Source of the DNA: Fonticula alba
Lineage: Eukaryota; Opisthokonta; Rotosphaerida; Fonticulaceae
Assembly: GCF_000388065.1 (NCBI RefSeq)
Contig: NW_009242973.1
Span: 391,934-414,254, forward strand
Direction: 5' to 3'
Length of the DNA stretch: 22,321 nucleotides
Shown: positions 1-13,825 of the stretch, in pieces
How the letters are laid out: the number at the start of each line of letters is the position of its first letter
Numbering within the stretch: the first letter of the stretch is position 1
Translations under genes and position numbers: made by a program
Notes under the pieces: model-generated
Databases searched by the model: none
Seen by the model: the letters and a program-made list of their open reading frames with translations, nothing else
Told to the model about the DNA's origin: nothing

Positions 1-7
1 ACCGTAG
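1..7 (+). other. 3' end of an upstream VPS13 intron
   Basis: The window opens with ACCGTAG. Reading from base 8 (CTTGAGGTCGGC) gives an uninterrupted VPS13-like frame to 549. The TAG at 5-7 would be a stop in that frame, so it is best read as an acceptor AG (phase 0). Confidence 0.55.
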
Positions 8-3000
8 CTTGAGGTCGGCGTCCATCTGGCCGGCGAGCAGACGCCGCGGATTTTCGTGCGCGACGCCCCGCAGCTCGATGCCGATGCCCTTCCGACCATC
101 CCCGACCGGCGGTGCCTGGCATCGGGCCCGGCCCCAAGTGGCTTGGCCCGTCCGCGTGTCATGATCGCCTTCGGCCTGGCTCCCTGGCTGGCGGCGCTGG
201 ACCACGTCGACACGATGTTGGCCTCGTTGGCCGGGGCCAAGAGCCGGCGATCGGCCCCGAAGCCGGCGGCCGATGCCCCGGCTCCGCAGGCCGCCCACCC
301 GCGGGCGCCCTTCGCCCTGGACCTGGCTGTCACCAGCCCGATGATGCTGGTGGTCCCGCCGAACTGGGGCTCCCGGGTGCCGGCCAGCGCCGGCGCGCCC
401 ACGGTCCCCGGGCTGGCCATCACCTGCCGCGGGCTGCTCGTGCAGCAGGGCCCCTTCGGTGACCGGCCATGCGCGGCCTCCGGCGAGGCCCATCTCTTCG
501 GGTCGCTGTCTGACCCGCCGCCCGAGCCGAGCCTCAAGTTCCTGATCGCGTGCGTGCCCGCCCCGCCCCGCCCGGCCTTGTGCCTGCTCCGCCCCCCCCC
601 CCCCACCAGCCGTGAGTCTGTCGTGTGGCAGCGCCCCTCCTGTGTTTTCCCGGAGCCACTGTTTGTGCTAATGCTTCCGTCTCTCCGCTTGTCCCCCTAC
701 CCCCCCGCCACCCCTCCACAGGCTGGCTTCTGCATCGGTCTTCGTGGCGCACTTCCCGACTTGCTCCAAGGGGCAGTGCGACATGCACCCCCATGTGTCG
801 GGCCTGTGCGCCGCGGCCGAGGAGTCCCCCGGCGGGGGGTTCGCCCCGGCGGCGCTGCTGCGTGACGTCGGCGCGCGAGTGTGCTTCGCGCTGACGCCGC
901 ACCCGGCGCCGGCCCCGCACACGGTCCAACTCCGACTCTTCGCCACCGGGACCGGGCATGTGGAGGAATTTGCCCCGGAGCCCGGGGCCTTTGCCCAGCA
1001 CTTTGCCCAGTGGCCTGGGGATCTGTCGGTGGCCGGGCCCGGGGCCCTGGGCGGGCCGGCCGCCCGGCTGGCCGTCGACTCGACCCTCTTCCGGGCGGTG
1101 CAGCTCATGCTGGCCGGGAACTTCTCCGAATCGTACCTGGCCCCGGCTCGGCGGGCGGCCCTGCAGGCGTCGCACCCGGAGCGCGGCCTGGCCGTCGGGG
1201 TGGCCACCTCCGGGGACTTCCATCTGGTGTTGCTGTCCTCGGATGCGGCCTTCCCCTCGGCCCGGGCGCCGACCCTGCTGGTGGCCGCCCTGCCGGGGCT
1301 CCGTGTGCAGTATGGCATGGGCCAGGCCGGGGTGGTCATCCGGGCCGAGCTGCCGGCCGGGGCGGCCGGGCGTGTTCTCCCGGCCGAGGGGCACATCCTG
1401 GCCGAGGATGCCGCGGTGCAGGGGGTCCTGGCCGGCACGACCGACCCCCTGGGGCTGGCCTCGCTCTCGGGCAACCTGCTGGCCACCGGGCCGCTGTCGG
1501 TGCTCTTCTATGTGGGGTCACCACGTGCGCCGCGTTCCCCGGCCGGGGTGGCGGCCACCTTCCCGGACATGGGCCGCATGACGGCCCCCTTTGGCAGTCC
1601 GGTTTTGGCGGATGGCCCGCTGTTGGCCGGTCCGACGGCCACCGGGCGCAGTCCGCGCCTGGCGGTCACCGGGGCCTGGGTCCATGCCCCGGCCGACCCG
1701 CTGTGGGTCCGGTACATCCAGCGGCTGCTGGCCCGGGGTGTTCCCCAGTGGGGCTTCCTCCAGCCGGAGGGCACTTCGGCCGAGGGGCCACGGGTGCCGG
1801 TCCTTGCCGGCCCGCCGCCGAGCCCCACCACGCCGCTCTGCCTGGATGCCAGCCTGGACCGGCTGTCGGTGGTGCTGGCGTCCCACTCGCCGGGCACCTC
1901 GCCCGGGGGCCAGGTGGCCCTGTGCACCAAGTCCCGGCGGTTCTGCCGCACGGGGCTGCTCTTCCGCGCGACCGGCGTGCACTTCATCATCTACGGCGAG
2001 CAGCTGGTCATCGCCGCGCGCCAGGAGCTCATGGCCTACCGGCTGACGCAGCTCACCGATGACACCCTGTGGGCCAGCCCGGTGGTCATGGCCACTCCCT
2101 CGGCCGAGCATGGGGTGGCTCTGCAGTTGGACCTGCAATCGCGCGTGCCGGTGGCCGCGGCCCTGCGCCAGGCCGAGGCCCTGCGTGCCCGGCGACCCGG
2201 CTCGTACCCCGGCCTGGAGCCCCTGCGGGATTCCACCCATCGCCCGGTGCCGGAGTGGGCCGTGCGTCTGGTGGCCGACTCCTTCTCGGCCATGATGCCG
2301 ACCGGGGGCCCGGCGGCCGGGGCGGCTCCCGACGGCGGCCCGGCGGCCGGCCCCTCCGGCCCCTCCGGCCCCCCCGGCAGTCCCGGCGACAGCCCCGGCA
2401 GTGATCTCATGTCCGACTCGGATGAGCTGCTGGAGTATGGCCATACTCCGCCGCCGGTCGGCGAGGCCTTCCCCCTGGAGGAGGGCCCGGCTGCCGGTGA
2501 GGCCCTCGGCATGCGTGTGCGGCTGGGCGCCTGTCGCTTTGCGCACCACAACCACCGGTCACTGGGGTCCTTCCAAGACCTGGTGGCCTGGGTGCAGGCC
2601 ATTGCCCCATTGCCGGCGGACCTGCCGGCGCCGGGGCCCAACACCCCGGCCCCGGCCGCCAGCCCGGCGGTCCTGCTGTATAGCCTGGCCACCGGGCCCA
2701 CGGCGGTGGTCTTGTCGCCGGCCGTGCGGGCGCCCTTCCTGCAGGTGGCCGGCCCGGCGGCGGCCTTCTGCAAGTCCATCATCACGTCGGACCTGCTGTC
2801 CGCCGACCCGCCTGTGGCCCTGGTCATCCGCGATGGCCTGCGTCTGGCAGCCACCCCCTCGCGCTTCGGGCCCTATTCGGCCAGCATCTTCGACCAGGTC
2901 CGCCTCCCGTGTTTTGCCTTTGCCAAGCCGTGGTGTGGCCGCGGCGCAGCCTCGCGCTCCTGCTGCCCCTCGTCGCCTTTGGGCATCTCTCCCCCTGTCC

Positions 3001-6000
3001 ATATGGCAGTGCTGGCCACCCCCTGCTCGCTTCCGTTCTCTGCGCTAACCTATCACAATCATCATGCTCGTGTCCAATGTGTCCACGCCCACCATGCTTG
3101 GGTCCATTATATCCACGCCCACCATGCTTGGGCCCATCATGTTCACGCTCACCATGCTCGCACTCACCATGCACGCACTCACCATGCACGCACTCACCAT
3201 GCACGCACTCACCATGCACGCACTCACCATGCTCACACTCATCATGCTCGCGTCCAACATGTCCACGTCGAACACTTTCCCACTCATCTCCAATACGCCC
3301 GCCGCTGCCGCTCCTGTCGCCCCCGCACCACCGCCACCAACTCCCCGGAAATAGCTGCGCCTCGTGTGTGCCCCGATTCTGGCCACCCTGGTGCCCTCAT
3401 GCCCGGTGGCCTGCCGCATCGGGGCTCGGACCGCCGACCGGCACCTGCGGGACTTGCTGCTCGGGCTGCCGGCCCCGGGGGACCTGCTGGCCGCGCTGAC
3501 GGATGGCCAGCGCCGGACGGCCCCCCTGCCCGGGTGGGCCACCTTCCGCCCGGTCACCGTGGATCTGGCTCACCCGCTGATCCTGCAAACCCTGTCGCCG
3601 CTGCAAGTGCGCCTGGACCTGCCGGCCGCCGGCCCGGCCGCGGGAGACGCCCCGGCGGCCGGGTCGCCGGATGCCCGGTCCCCCGGCACCCCGGCCCCGG
3701 GCGACCGGTTCCTCTACTGTCGCGTGTACCTGCCGGATGCGCATGTGCTGATCGACCGGTCCGAGCTGGACTGGCTCCTGCGCGGGTGCTTTGCCATGCT
3801 GTCGGCGGACAGCCCGCTGGAGCGCCACGCCCCGGCGGATCTCGATGCCCCCGGAGCCCTGCAGGGGCTGGATGTCCTGTGCTCCATCGAGTCGTTGGTG
3901 TTGTCGGTGTTCGACGAGCCGCCGGCGGCCGAGGTCGAGCAGACCTTCATGTCCCTGGCCCGGGATCTGACGGCCGCGGCCGAGGAGGAGCAGCTGGAGG
4001 CGCCGCGGCCGGGTGCGACCCCGTCGCAGCAGCAGCAGCAGCACGGCCCCCCGGCCGACGGAGGCCTGTGCATGCCGCTCTTCCGGCCGGCCGACACCCG
4101 GCAGCTGCTGGCCGTGGCCGACCTGCCCCAGGTGTCGGTGTCCTTCTCCTTCGAGAACCGCTCGGCCACCACCTCCTTCGACCTGTCCACCGGCCGGGAG
4201 ATCTACATCTGGCGGCCGGCCAGCGACGATGCGCCGGTCCTGCTGCCGGCGCACGCCACCCCGGACCCGGCGCGCCATGCCATCGGCCCGGACCGCATCA
4301 TTGTCCATCTGCCCAGTGGCGGGTCCACCAAGTACCGGTTCCCCGGCGGGGTGGCCGCCTGGATGGATGCCCTGGGCTCGCGCGATGTCGACCCGGACAT
4401 GCAATCCCTCTGGAAGTGCACCCAGCCGTCGGCCGCCCTCCGGTGGCTCAACCGGCCGGGCGACACCAGCAGTGTGCGTGCCATGCCCTGCCGGGCGAGC
4501 CCCCGTCGGGGTTTGCCCGGGTGCATGTGGCCTGGCCCTTTGCCTGAGCGCCGTTGTGCCCCCCCCCCCCGTGCCCGATTTCACTAACTTGACCTTGTCC
4601 CCCCCCCCCCTCCTTCCCCCCCCCCTCTTCCGCCATTTCCCTAGCTACTCCTTTGCGCTTCGACCCCCCCCCCCCCCCCACACAAAGACCAATGTCATGC
4701 TCCTGCAGCCGACCATCGTCTGTCAGAAGCCGGTGGTACTGCATGCGCTGCAGCGCTTCATCCATGCCGATGCGCGCCGGCGGTCGGCCCTATCGCTGGC
4801 TCTGGTCCCGGCGCCATTGGCCCAGGTGGACGGTGTGCTGGTGCCCCAGGTGGCCGGAGCACCCACCTCCAAGGACAAGCAATTCCTCAGCATCTCCGGC
4901 CTGAGCCTCGTGGTGCCGGTGTATGTGCCGGCCGAGGAGCCGACCGAGGGCGGCAAGGCGCCCGGGCCAGCCAGCCCGGGCCTCCGCCCGGCCGGGTCCC
5001 TGCTCAGTGTCCTGTGCCTGAGCTCGGCCGAGGTGTCGGTCAGCTACTTCAACTACCTGGAGGAGCACACTCGCGCGCGGTACCTGCACCAGCTCAGCGC
5101 CCCGGGGGCCCTGGCCCGGGACATCTTCCACTGCTACCTGCTGGGGAACCGCCTGGCGGCCGAGCTCGGCCGCGTGGGGATCAGCACCTTCGCCAGCCTG
5201 GACGCGGCCCTGGGGGCCGTGGCGGAGTCCATGCGCCGGGAGCGCCTGCAGAAGGCCGCCTCGCCGCTGTCGCCGTCGCCCTTGGCGTCGCCGGCCTCGG
5301 CCGAGGCGCTTGCCGGCCGCGCGCCGGTCGACGGCCCCGCCGTCACGAGCACCCCCACCGGCGATGCGCTCATCCAGCCCTTCTCCATCGAGGCCAACCT
5401 GACGGCCTTCAGCTACCTGGACCCGTCGCTCGAGGCGGAGGACCGCCGGCCCGTGACCCACGGTGACTTGCGCTTCCTCGATGGCCCGGTGGTTCTGCGC
5501 GTGAGCCCGGCCGATCTGGCCCTCATCAATGCCGCGTCGCAGGTCCTGGCCGAGAGCTACCTCCCGGCCCCGGCCGGGGCGGCCATCGTGCCGGACTTCG
5601 CCCGGTCCCCGAAGGACGTGATCTTCCATGGTGCTGGCGGCGGTGGCGGGAGCGCCGCGGCCCCGAACGCCGGGGGCCCCCGCCCCGGGGCCCTGGGCCG
5701 CGAGTCCATGGCCAGCTTCACCTCCTTCGATTTGGCCACCGGCGGCACGTCCATGGGCGAGGTGCCGTTGTCCTCCTCGCCGGAGGACCCGTCCATGTTG
5801 TCCCCCGGTCAGCCGATCCTCTTCTCGCGGAACCAGACCTCGGCCTCCTTCACCCCGGCCGATCCGATGGACTACCTGGCCGGCGACTCGTTGGTGGCAA
5901 GCGCTGGCGGCGCTGGCGGCACTAGCGGCGAGGCTTGTCTCCCCTCCTCAGCCTCTCTCGAGTCCATCAACTATCTGGACGAATGGGTGCGCTCTCTCTA

Positions 6001-8345
6001 GGCGGTCTCTTTTTTCTCTCCCCTCTCTTTCTCTCCCCCTCTCCTCCCTCCCTCTCTCTCTTCTCTCCTCACCTCACACTCGCCACATCTCGCCTGACCG
6101 CCCCTTGCCCCGACACACAGGACCTCGGCGCCGAAAGTGAACTTGGCGGCTCCCTGTCCCGGCCACGTCGCGACTCGCTGGCCTCACTGGCCTCCATCTC
6201 GTCGTTGGCCTCGTCGGTGTCGGTGGCCGGGGGCCCCGGGGCCCATGGCGCCGGGGACCCGTACTTCACGTCGTCCGGCGGCGGGCACCTCGCCGGGCCG
6301 CCCGGCGGCTCCGGCGGCGGGCTCACCCACTCTGGCTCGGTGGCCAGCGGCATGTCGCAGGCGTCCAATCACCGGCGCAGCCGGATCCGCATCCACTCCA
6401 ACCAGATCCGCGTGGTGCTGCTCGACCACCGAACCGGAGCGCCGCTTTTCCACTTCCAGCTGTCTAAGGTCCAGTCGCGGCTCTTCTGGACCCCGTCCAA
6501 CACCTGGGGCATCGCCATCCGGTCGCAGGCCTCGCTCGATCAGTACCCGTACATCCGCTCGGCCTGGGAGCCGGTCCTGCTTCCCTGGACATCGATGGTG
6601 TCATATGTGGCCCGGTCGGTGCACAGCAACGCCCTGGCCTCGGCCTCCAGCGAGCCGGTCACCGCGTCGCTGCTGAAGCTCGAAGCCACGTCCTCCATCG
6701 CCGACATCACGGTCACTCCATCGTTGTTGAGCAATGTCTCCCGGTGCGTGGTCAGGCCGGCTGGCCCGTGCCTGCGTGGTCTCCCCTCCCCTCGCCCTTC
6801 CCTGGCGACATGCGCCAATGCCCTGACACCATCCCTTCCCATGGCCGCTCCTCTCTCCCTCTCTCGCTCTCCCTCCCATGCGGCGTGCGCATTTCACAGT
6901 CTCCTGCTCCAGCCGGACCCCCGCTCGCAGAACATGTCCTTCCGATCGCCCTTCAAGCCCTACCTCATCATCAACCGTCTGGGCGTGCCGCTGACGCTGG
7001 AGCTTCGCGGCGGGCAGCGCGTGCGTTTCCGCTCTCCTGCCTCGCTGCCCCCCCCGCCCCCTCTCGCTGCTATTCCGCATGCTGACCCGTCATCCTCCGT
7101 CGCACGATGCCGCGCGCCCACCCGCCCGCAGGTCATCCCCACTGACGAGCACATTCTGCTGGATCTGCCACGCAGCTCCACCACCTCGCAGACCTCCCTG
7201 ACCCTGGTCATCAAGGACGTCTTCGACATGGTGCGCAGCCCCGACACAGCACCTGTGTCTTCTTCCCGCTCGGGCCTCCCGCCCCCACCTCCCCATCGCC
7301 CCTGCTCTAATCCCCTCGTGTTTGATCCTTCCCCCCCCCCACACACACACGCACACGCACACAGGTTGCCACCGTCTGGCCGGATCAGATCGGCTCGACC
7401 CCCTTCATCCCCGGGCAGCTGCGGAACCTGCGACACCTGGACGGAATGGCCAGCACCTTCGAGCATCCCTCCTACCCGCTGGCCATTGTCCGCACCCGGC
7501 TGCTCGGCTCGCGCCGGGTGCTGGAGGTGACCTCCTCGCGCATCTTCGAGAATGGCACCCCCAACCCGCTGGTGCTGCAGCTTCTGCCCCCGACCGGCAT
7601 GCCGACCATCCGCATGCTCCCGGAGGCCGTGGCCAACCTACCCGACAAGTCGGTTGTCGTCGGTGCGTCCCCCCCCCTCCCTCCCTCTCTCTCTTGTGCC
7701 CCGGGCTCTCTCTCCCTCCCTCTGCCTGCGCCCCTCTGCCGCCCTGCCTGTCTCACACGGCCCCTGCCGCGCTGTGCACCCCCCCCCCCCAGCCCCGGGC
7801 GAGACATTCGCCGTGCCGCTGCTCTACTGCTTCCCCGGGGCCCGGGCGCGCATTCGGCCCAACCTGCGTGGGTACTCCTTCAGCAGCCCGATCCTCTTTG
7901 TGGCGCCGATCGCCGGGGCCGACCCGAAGCAGCAGCCGCAGTCGCAGCAGCACGCCGTGTCGCCGGCCCTGGCCGGGCCCGTGCTACGAGAGCTCCAGCT
8001 CATCAAGAGCCTGTACAGCAACCCGCTGTTCGTGTGCGAGGCCGTCGGGCCCAAGACCGACACCGGCACCCGGGCGCCCCCGCGCCTGCACCCCTACTTC
8101 TTCGGGGTCCGCCTGGACCGGCTGTCCATCGGCTACAGCGACCTGCGCATGTTCCGGTTTTCCATTCGCCTGTCGGCGGCCATCTCCAACCGGCTGCCGT
8201 ACGATTGCGACGTCAGCCTGACCATGGTGCCGGCCGATGCGCGGGCCTCGCCGAGCACGGTGCTCATCCGCCTGGCCCGGGGCGAAGGTGCGCCTGGCCG
8301 CCACATGCACGCACGCTTGCCCAGCACACGCGGGGGCTGCCCCCC

Positions 8346-8415
<70 letters not shown>

Positions 8416-11400
8416 ACACACACACACCGCCCCTCCGGCCCGCGCCTCGATACTAACCGGCAGTTCCCCTGCCCGGGTCCATGGCGCCCCCACGCACAGA
8501 GCGCCGCCTGCCCTTCAGCCCCTTCGACACCCGGCTGGCCGATGTGCACATGGCCGTTCGGCCGCATTGCTCCAGCTTCGGCACCTTTGCCTGGACCACC
8601 AAGGCCCTGAACCTGCCGCTGGTCAGCAACATCCGGTCGTACCCGCCCTCGGGCGCGCGCTTTTACATGGACGTCGGCGCCCTGGCCGGGTGCCTGCGGG
8701 CCGACGTGACATACGGCTTCCTGGAGGGGATGTTCCAATCGGCCTCGGCCTCGATGCAGACCCCGGCCCAGCAGCAGGGGCTGTCGGATGCCCCGCGCGG
8801 GGCCGACCTCATGGTGCGCCTGTGCAGCCCGGTGGTCATGCTCAACATGACCGGCCTGCCGATTGCGGTGCGGCTGTCGCGGGTGCCGCAAAATGCCGCG
8901 GCCTCCGCGGCCGACGGCAACTCCGGCACCGGGTCCGGCGGCGGTGCGCCCGGCGGCAGCGGGTCCGGGTCCACGGCGGCCGGCGGCGGCGGCGGCACCA
9001 GCCTGGTCCTCGGCCAGGCCACCTCGGCCTTCGTGCCCAGCCTGACGGCCCTCCGGCAGCGCATCTTCCCGGGGGTGTCATCGCCCGAGGTGCGGTCCTT
9101 CCAGCGGCACCCCTCGGCCGAGGTGTTCGACCGGTGCGTGCAAATTGTCCAGGCCCTGTCGATGGAGGCCGGGGTCAGCCCCTCGGGCCGGGCGCCCGGC
9201 GACACGGCCGCCATCCGCCGGGACGTCCTCTTCGGCCTGACGGCCCTCATGAACACCGACGGCCGGAGGGACCCGGCCACGGCCGAGGCCGAGGCGGAGA
9301 TGGAGTTCCTGGAGCGCATCCGCCGGCGGTCGCCGATCTGCGCGCAGTTGGCCGATCCGCCCGGCAGCGCGGAGATCGCCCTGATCACGGCCCCCGGGTC
9401 GCCGGGGGCCGGGCCCGGTGGCGCTCGTGCGTCCGGCCGCCAGCCCGGCGCCCCGTGGTGGTATGCGGTGTCGTGTCCGCAGCCGTTGCCGCTGCCGGTG
9501 TCCAACCACCGGCAGGTGGCCGCGGCCGCGGCCAACGCCACCCCCTCGTCCCCGACATCGGCCGGGCCCCCCTCGGCCAGCCCGCTGGGGAATGCCGGCA
9601 CCGGGCCCGGGGTGCGGCTGCTCCAGGCCGGGCCGCATGATGTCTCGCGCTTGGGCCTGGAATTGACGGTCCCCCTGTCGCGGAGTGGCTCCAACTCGGC
9701 CGGGTCCATCTCCATGTCCCGGCGGGTGCAGCTGTCCGTCTGCTCGGAGGGCCTGGTCACGGCGCCGACCACGCTGGAGTACGATTGCGAGGTGGCCATC
9801 CGGGTGATGGACGCCTCGGCCTTCACCTCGCCGGAGGCGCTGCTGGCGCAGGCGGCGGCGGCCGCGACGTCGGGGACCGTGGCGGCGGCCGGCAGCCCGC
9901 CCGGGGCCGACATGCCGGGCACCGGGGGGGCCGCCCTGGCCGCCCTGTCGGATGGCTATGCGCCTGACACCCGGGTGCTGGTCATCCGCCCGGCCCACAC
10001 GCTGCTCAATTCGCTGCCCTACTCGGTGCGCGTGCGCGTCGGGTATGGCACCGGCCCGGAGGGGGAGCTCCTGCTGCGCCCCGGCGAGCAGGTGCCCTTC
10101 TACTGGCCGCGCGGCTTGCGCCGGGCCTTCAGCCTGCGGCTGGACCACCAGGAGGGTGCCGGCCGGCGGACCGCCGCCTCGGATGGGCCCCTGCCGGACC
10201 GCCGGAGCCGGGTCACCTTCAGCCAATGGTCCAGCCCCCTGGTGCCGGGGTCTTCCTTTGCCTCGGTGGCCGGGGCCAGCACCGCCGGGTCGGAGGATGG
10301 GGACTCCGGCGACGGGCCGGCCGACGCCGGGCACCCCTCCTCCCGGCACCGGTCCACCACGGTCCGGCTGTCATGCTGCGCGCATGACACCTGGCGCATG
10401 GCCGACGGCGGCATGGCGCGGCCGCTCATCCGCGGCCAGCATCCCCTGCCGCCGGTCGACGCGTCGAGCTACGTCTGGCCGGACCCCTTCTCGGCGCATG
10501 AGCTGCTGCTCGGCTCGACGGACTTGCAGCTGCCGCGCACGGCCCCCGGCGCCGGGCCGGACGACGTCCCGCCCCAGGGCAGCCCCCTGGTGCCGGAGTC
10601 CTTCGATGAATTTGACCTCTTCATCACGGTCCACGAGTTCGTGGCCCCGGGGTCCGGCGTGCGGGTGCTCTCCCTGGCGGCCATCCCCCCGCCGATGGTC
10701 CTGCAAAATGCCACCCCGACGCCGATCCTGGCCCGGCAGCGGGACAGCCGGGCCGGGGTCATCTACCTCCTGCGGCCGGGGCAAATGCGGCCCCTCTGCT
10801 GGGACGACCCCTTCAAGGGCCAGGCTTGCTTCGATGTGGTCAGCCTGCACCCGAGCCAGCAGGTCATCGACATCCCGGCCACCGGGATGCTCACCTCGCG
10901 CAACATGCCGGCGCTCCTGCAGCGGAACCTCCTGCGCGACTTGTACAGCCCCTCTCTCTGGCAGGCGGCCACCATGGTCCTGCCATTTGGCCGGCCGGGC
11001 ACCGGGGGCCGCCGGGGCCGGGCCGGTCGCCGGGGCACAGCCCGCGCTGCCGGAGCCCTCGCCGGCCCCTCGGCCGATGGTGCGCCGGCGGCCGCGCAGC
11101 CGCAGCCGCAGCCGCAGCCGCAGCAGCACCAGCTCCCGGCTACTCGGTCCACCTCGTCATTGGTGTTGGTGGCCCCGCCCGGCACCCCGGGGGCCGTGGT
11201 CACGCCGGTTCCCTTCCAGGTGTGCGTCTTCAGCCAGGCCAGCGCGCGCATCCTCTACATCTTCGACCCGCGGGCCGGGGCCCCGGAGCAGCCGCTCTTC
11301 CCGCCGGCGGTGGATCTGCTGGCGGCGCTGGCGGCGACCGGGGCCACCGGCGGCGACCCCCCGGGGTCGTCCGGAGGGCGTCCTCGGCCCGGCGGCGCGG

Positions 11401-11818
11401 CCTCCTCCCGGCGCCTGGCCGGGCCCCGGGCCGCACGCGAGCCCATCTCCAAGGCCCCGGCCACCACGCGTTGTCAGATCTTCCTCTCCGGCGTGCGGGT
11501 GTCCCTGGTCGATGACACGGTCCTCCAAACGCCGGCTCGGGCGTCGATCGGCACTTCGACCGGCGCCTCGGTCATGGTCCCGGATGGCGGCTCCTTCGGT
11601 GTCATGGAGGTGGCCCTGCTGAGTCTCGACCAGATCAGCATCCTGGTGGCCTCCTCGCCGGACCGTTGGTGGCGCATGCGCACGTCCATCCAGAATGTCC
11701 AGGTCCGTCGGCCACGCCCGTGTGTGTTCTGCAGTGTAGGTGCAAGTGTGGGTGCAGGTGTAGGTGCAGATGTAGGTGCAGGTGTAGGCGCACACGCACA
11801 CGCACACACCCACACCCA

Positions 11819-11871
<53 letters not shown>

Positions 11872-12533
11872 ACACACACACAGACACACACGCCCATACA
11901 CACACACACACACACACGCGCTAACACACTTTGTCCCATGATTCAAACGCCCCTGTCCGTGCCGTGACGATGTTCCCCTTTCTGCCTCTCCTCTCTCGCA
12001 CCCACCCACAACCACATACATCATCACACCCAAAAACAGATGGACAACCAGTACCCCTGGCCCCGGTGGGAGGTAGCCCTCTTCACACACCGGACCAAGT
12101 CCGAGTGGGGCGCCCGGCGTCTGGCCGGGCAAACCTCCGCCCGAGACATCCGCACCGGTGCCGCATCGGCGGTCCAGGCCCCGGAGACGGTGGCCCACGC
12201 CGGGCCCACCCTCTCGGACTTGGATGACTTCGATGACTTCGACGATCGGTCGCAGGCAAACTTCGATGACGATAGCGATGACGGGGCCTCCTTTGACGAG
12301 GAGCACGGCGCCCCGCGGCGGGACTCCTTCTCATCGCGCAGCAGCGCGCACTCCGGCGGCGGCGGCGGCGGCGGCAGCAGCCATGAGCCGGCCCGCCCGG
12401 CGCCCTTCCTCTTCTTCGACTTCGTCGAGCAGGACCCGGTCGCCTCGGTCGGCATTGTCAATGCCCGCGTCATCCCGCGGCTCATCCTCCACACGCGCCC
12501 CTTCGAGATCAAGCTGGACGAGGTGCGCCTTCC

Positions 12534-12575
<42 letters not shown>

Positions 12576-12577
12576 CG

Positions 12578-12608
<31 letters not shown>

Positions 12609-13679
12609 GGCAGGGCGCTTTTCGCCTCGTCCGTGCCCTTTCCGCCTCCATGGGCCCACGCTGACTCCTGTTCCCCTCTCCCGCCTTCGCATCTCCCCCC
12701 TTCCCCCGTTGCCCGGTTTCGCGGCTCGCAGTACCTCCTCAACCGGCTGCTCTTCCTGGCACGCAACATACTCATCGAGCCGCAGCTCCGGCGGTCGGAG
12801 GCCGGGTCGTCGAGCTCGCGAGCCATCACGATGGCCCAGTCTGCCGGACACTCCACTGGCCATGTCAGCCCGCTGGACAGTGTGCTCGTGCTGCCGGTCA
12901 CCTCGGCCCACGGCTCCGGAGCCGGGGCCTCCTCGGCCGGGCACCCCGCCATGCCGATCTTTGTGGGCACCCTGCAGGTGGGCCCCTTCCCGCTGGCGTT
13001 GTCCTTCGCCACGGCCACGGTGGCGCCGCGCCTGCGCCAGGACCCGCGCGATCGCGCGGCCGCGGTGTTCTTTGCCCGATGGTGGCGCGGGGCGCCGCTG
13101 CTTCTGCCCACCGCCGGGGCCTCGGTGTCCAGTATCGTTGCCGGGGCAGGATCCACCGGCACCGGCACCGGCACCGGCACCGGTACCACCACTACCAGCA
13201 CCAGCATCATTACCAGCACCCCCACCGCCGTCGGCGCCGGCGCCACCGGCCCCAGACGCGGGGAGCTGGTGCCCCTGCGCTCGGAGCCCACCATCGACCG
13301 GCCGCCTGCCGATGAGGCTGGCTTGTCGGATTGCGATGTGCTCGGGCGCTTTGCCTGGCTCGGCGCCGTGGACTATGCCGTCCTCCAGGTGCGACCCTTC
13401 CGCTTTGGGCAGACGGTGACCGCGGCATCGGCCCGGCGGGCCGGGGCCGGGGCCGGTGCGGCCGGCACCCGCCCCGACGGCTTGGAACTTGTCCCGGTGG
13501 AGGTGCTGCTTTCGCTGGTGACGTCGCACTTCCGGGACGAGGTCATGTGGCAGCTGCACCGGCTCATCGGCGCGGTCGACTCGCTCGGCAGTCCGGCCAG
13601 CATGATCCGATCCTTCCGTGCCGGGATGAAGGATATGCTGGCCGACTCGCGGGCCGTCCCTCAGGCCGTCCACGGGTCT

Positions 13680-13711
<32 letters not shown>

Positions 13712-13825
13712 CGCGGCGCCGGCCACCCCGTCGACCATCCCCCGCAGCGGGTCGGTGTCCTCCATGGAGTCCTTCCGGTCGCGGTCATCCTTCGCCTCAG
13801 TGTATGAGGATGTGGAGTCGCCACA

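Noticed and set aside
3060-3270. Possible CRISPR-like array from regular 15-bp units
   Set aside because: The units are contiguous with no unique spacers, are too short, and lie in a eukaryotic intron; it is a minisatellite.
744-4547. Single unspliced 1,267-codon reading of VPS13 through intron 2
   Set aside because: After 2897 this frame enters a His/Thr minisatellite and then a non-VPS13 frame. The VPS13-like sequence resumes in another frame at 3355, so splicing is required.
8663-9922. Long antisense open frame (419 codons, minus strand) under VPS13 exon 10
   Set aside because: At this GC content stops are rare in several frames. The translation is compositionally a reverse image of the Ala/Gly/Pro-rich sense protein, shows no family motif and lacks introns.
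10602-10641. FFAT-like motif (DEFDLF) in VPS13 that could bind VAP
   Set aside because: It sits within a predicted VAB beta-strand (FDEFDLFITVHEF) and does not match the E-F-F-D-A core.
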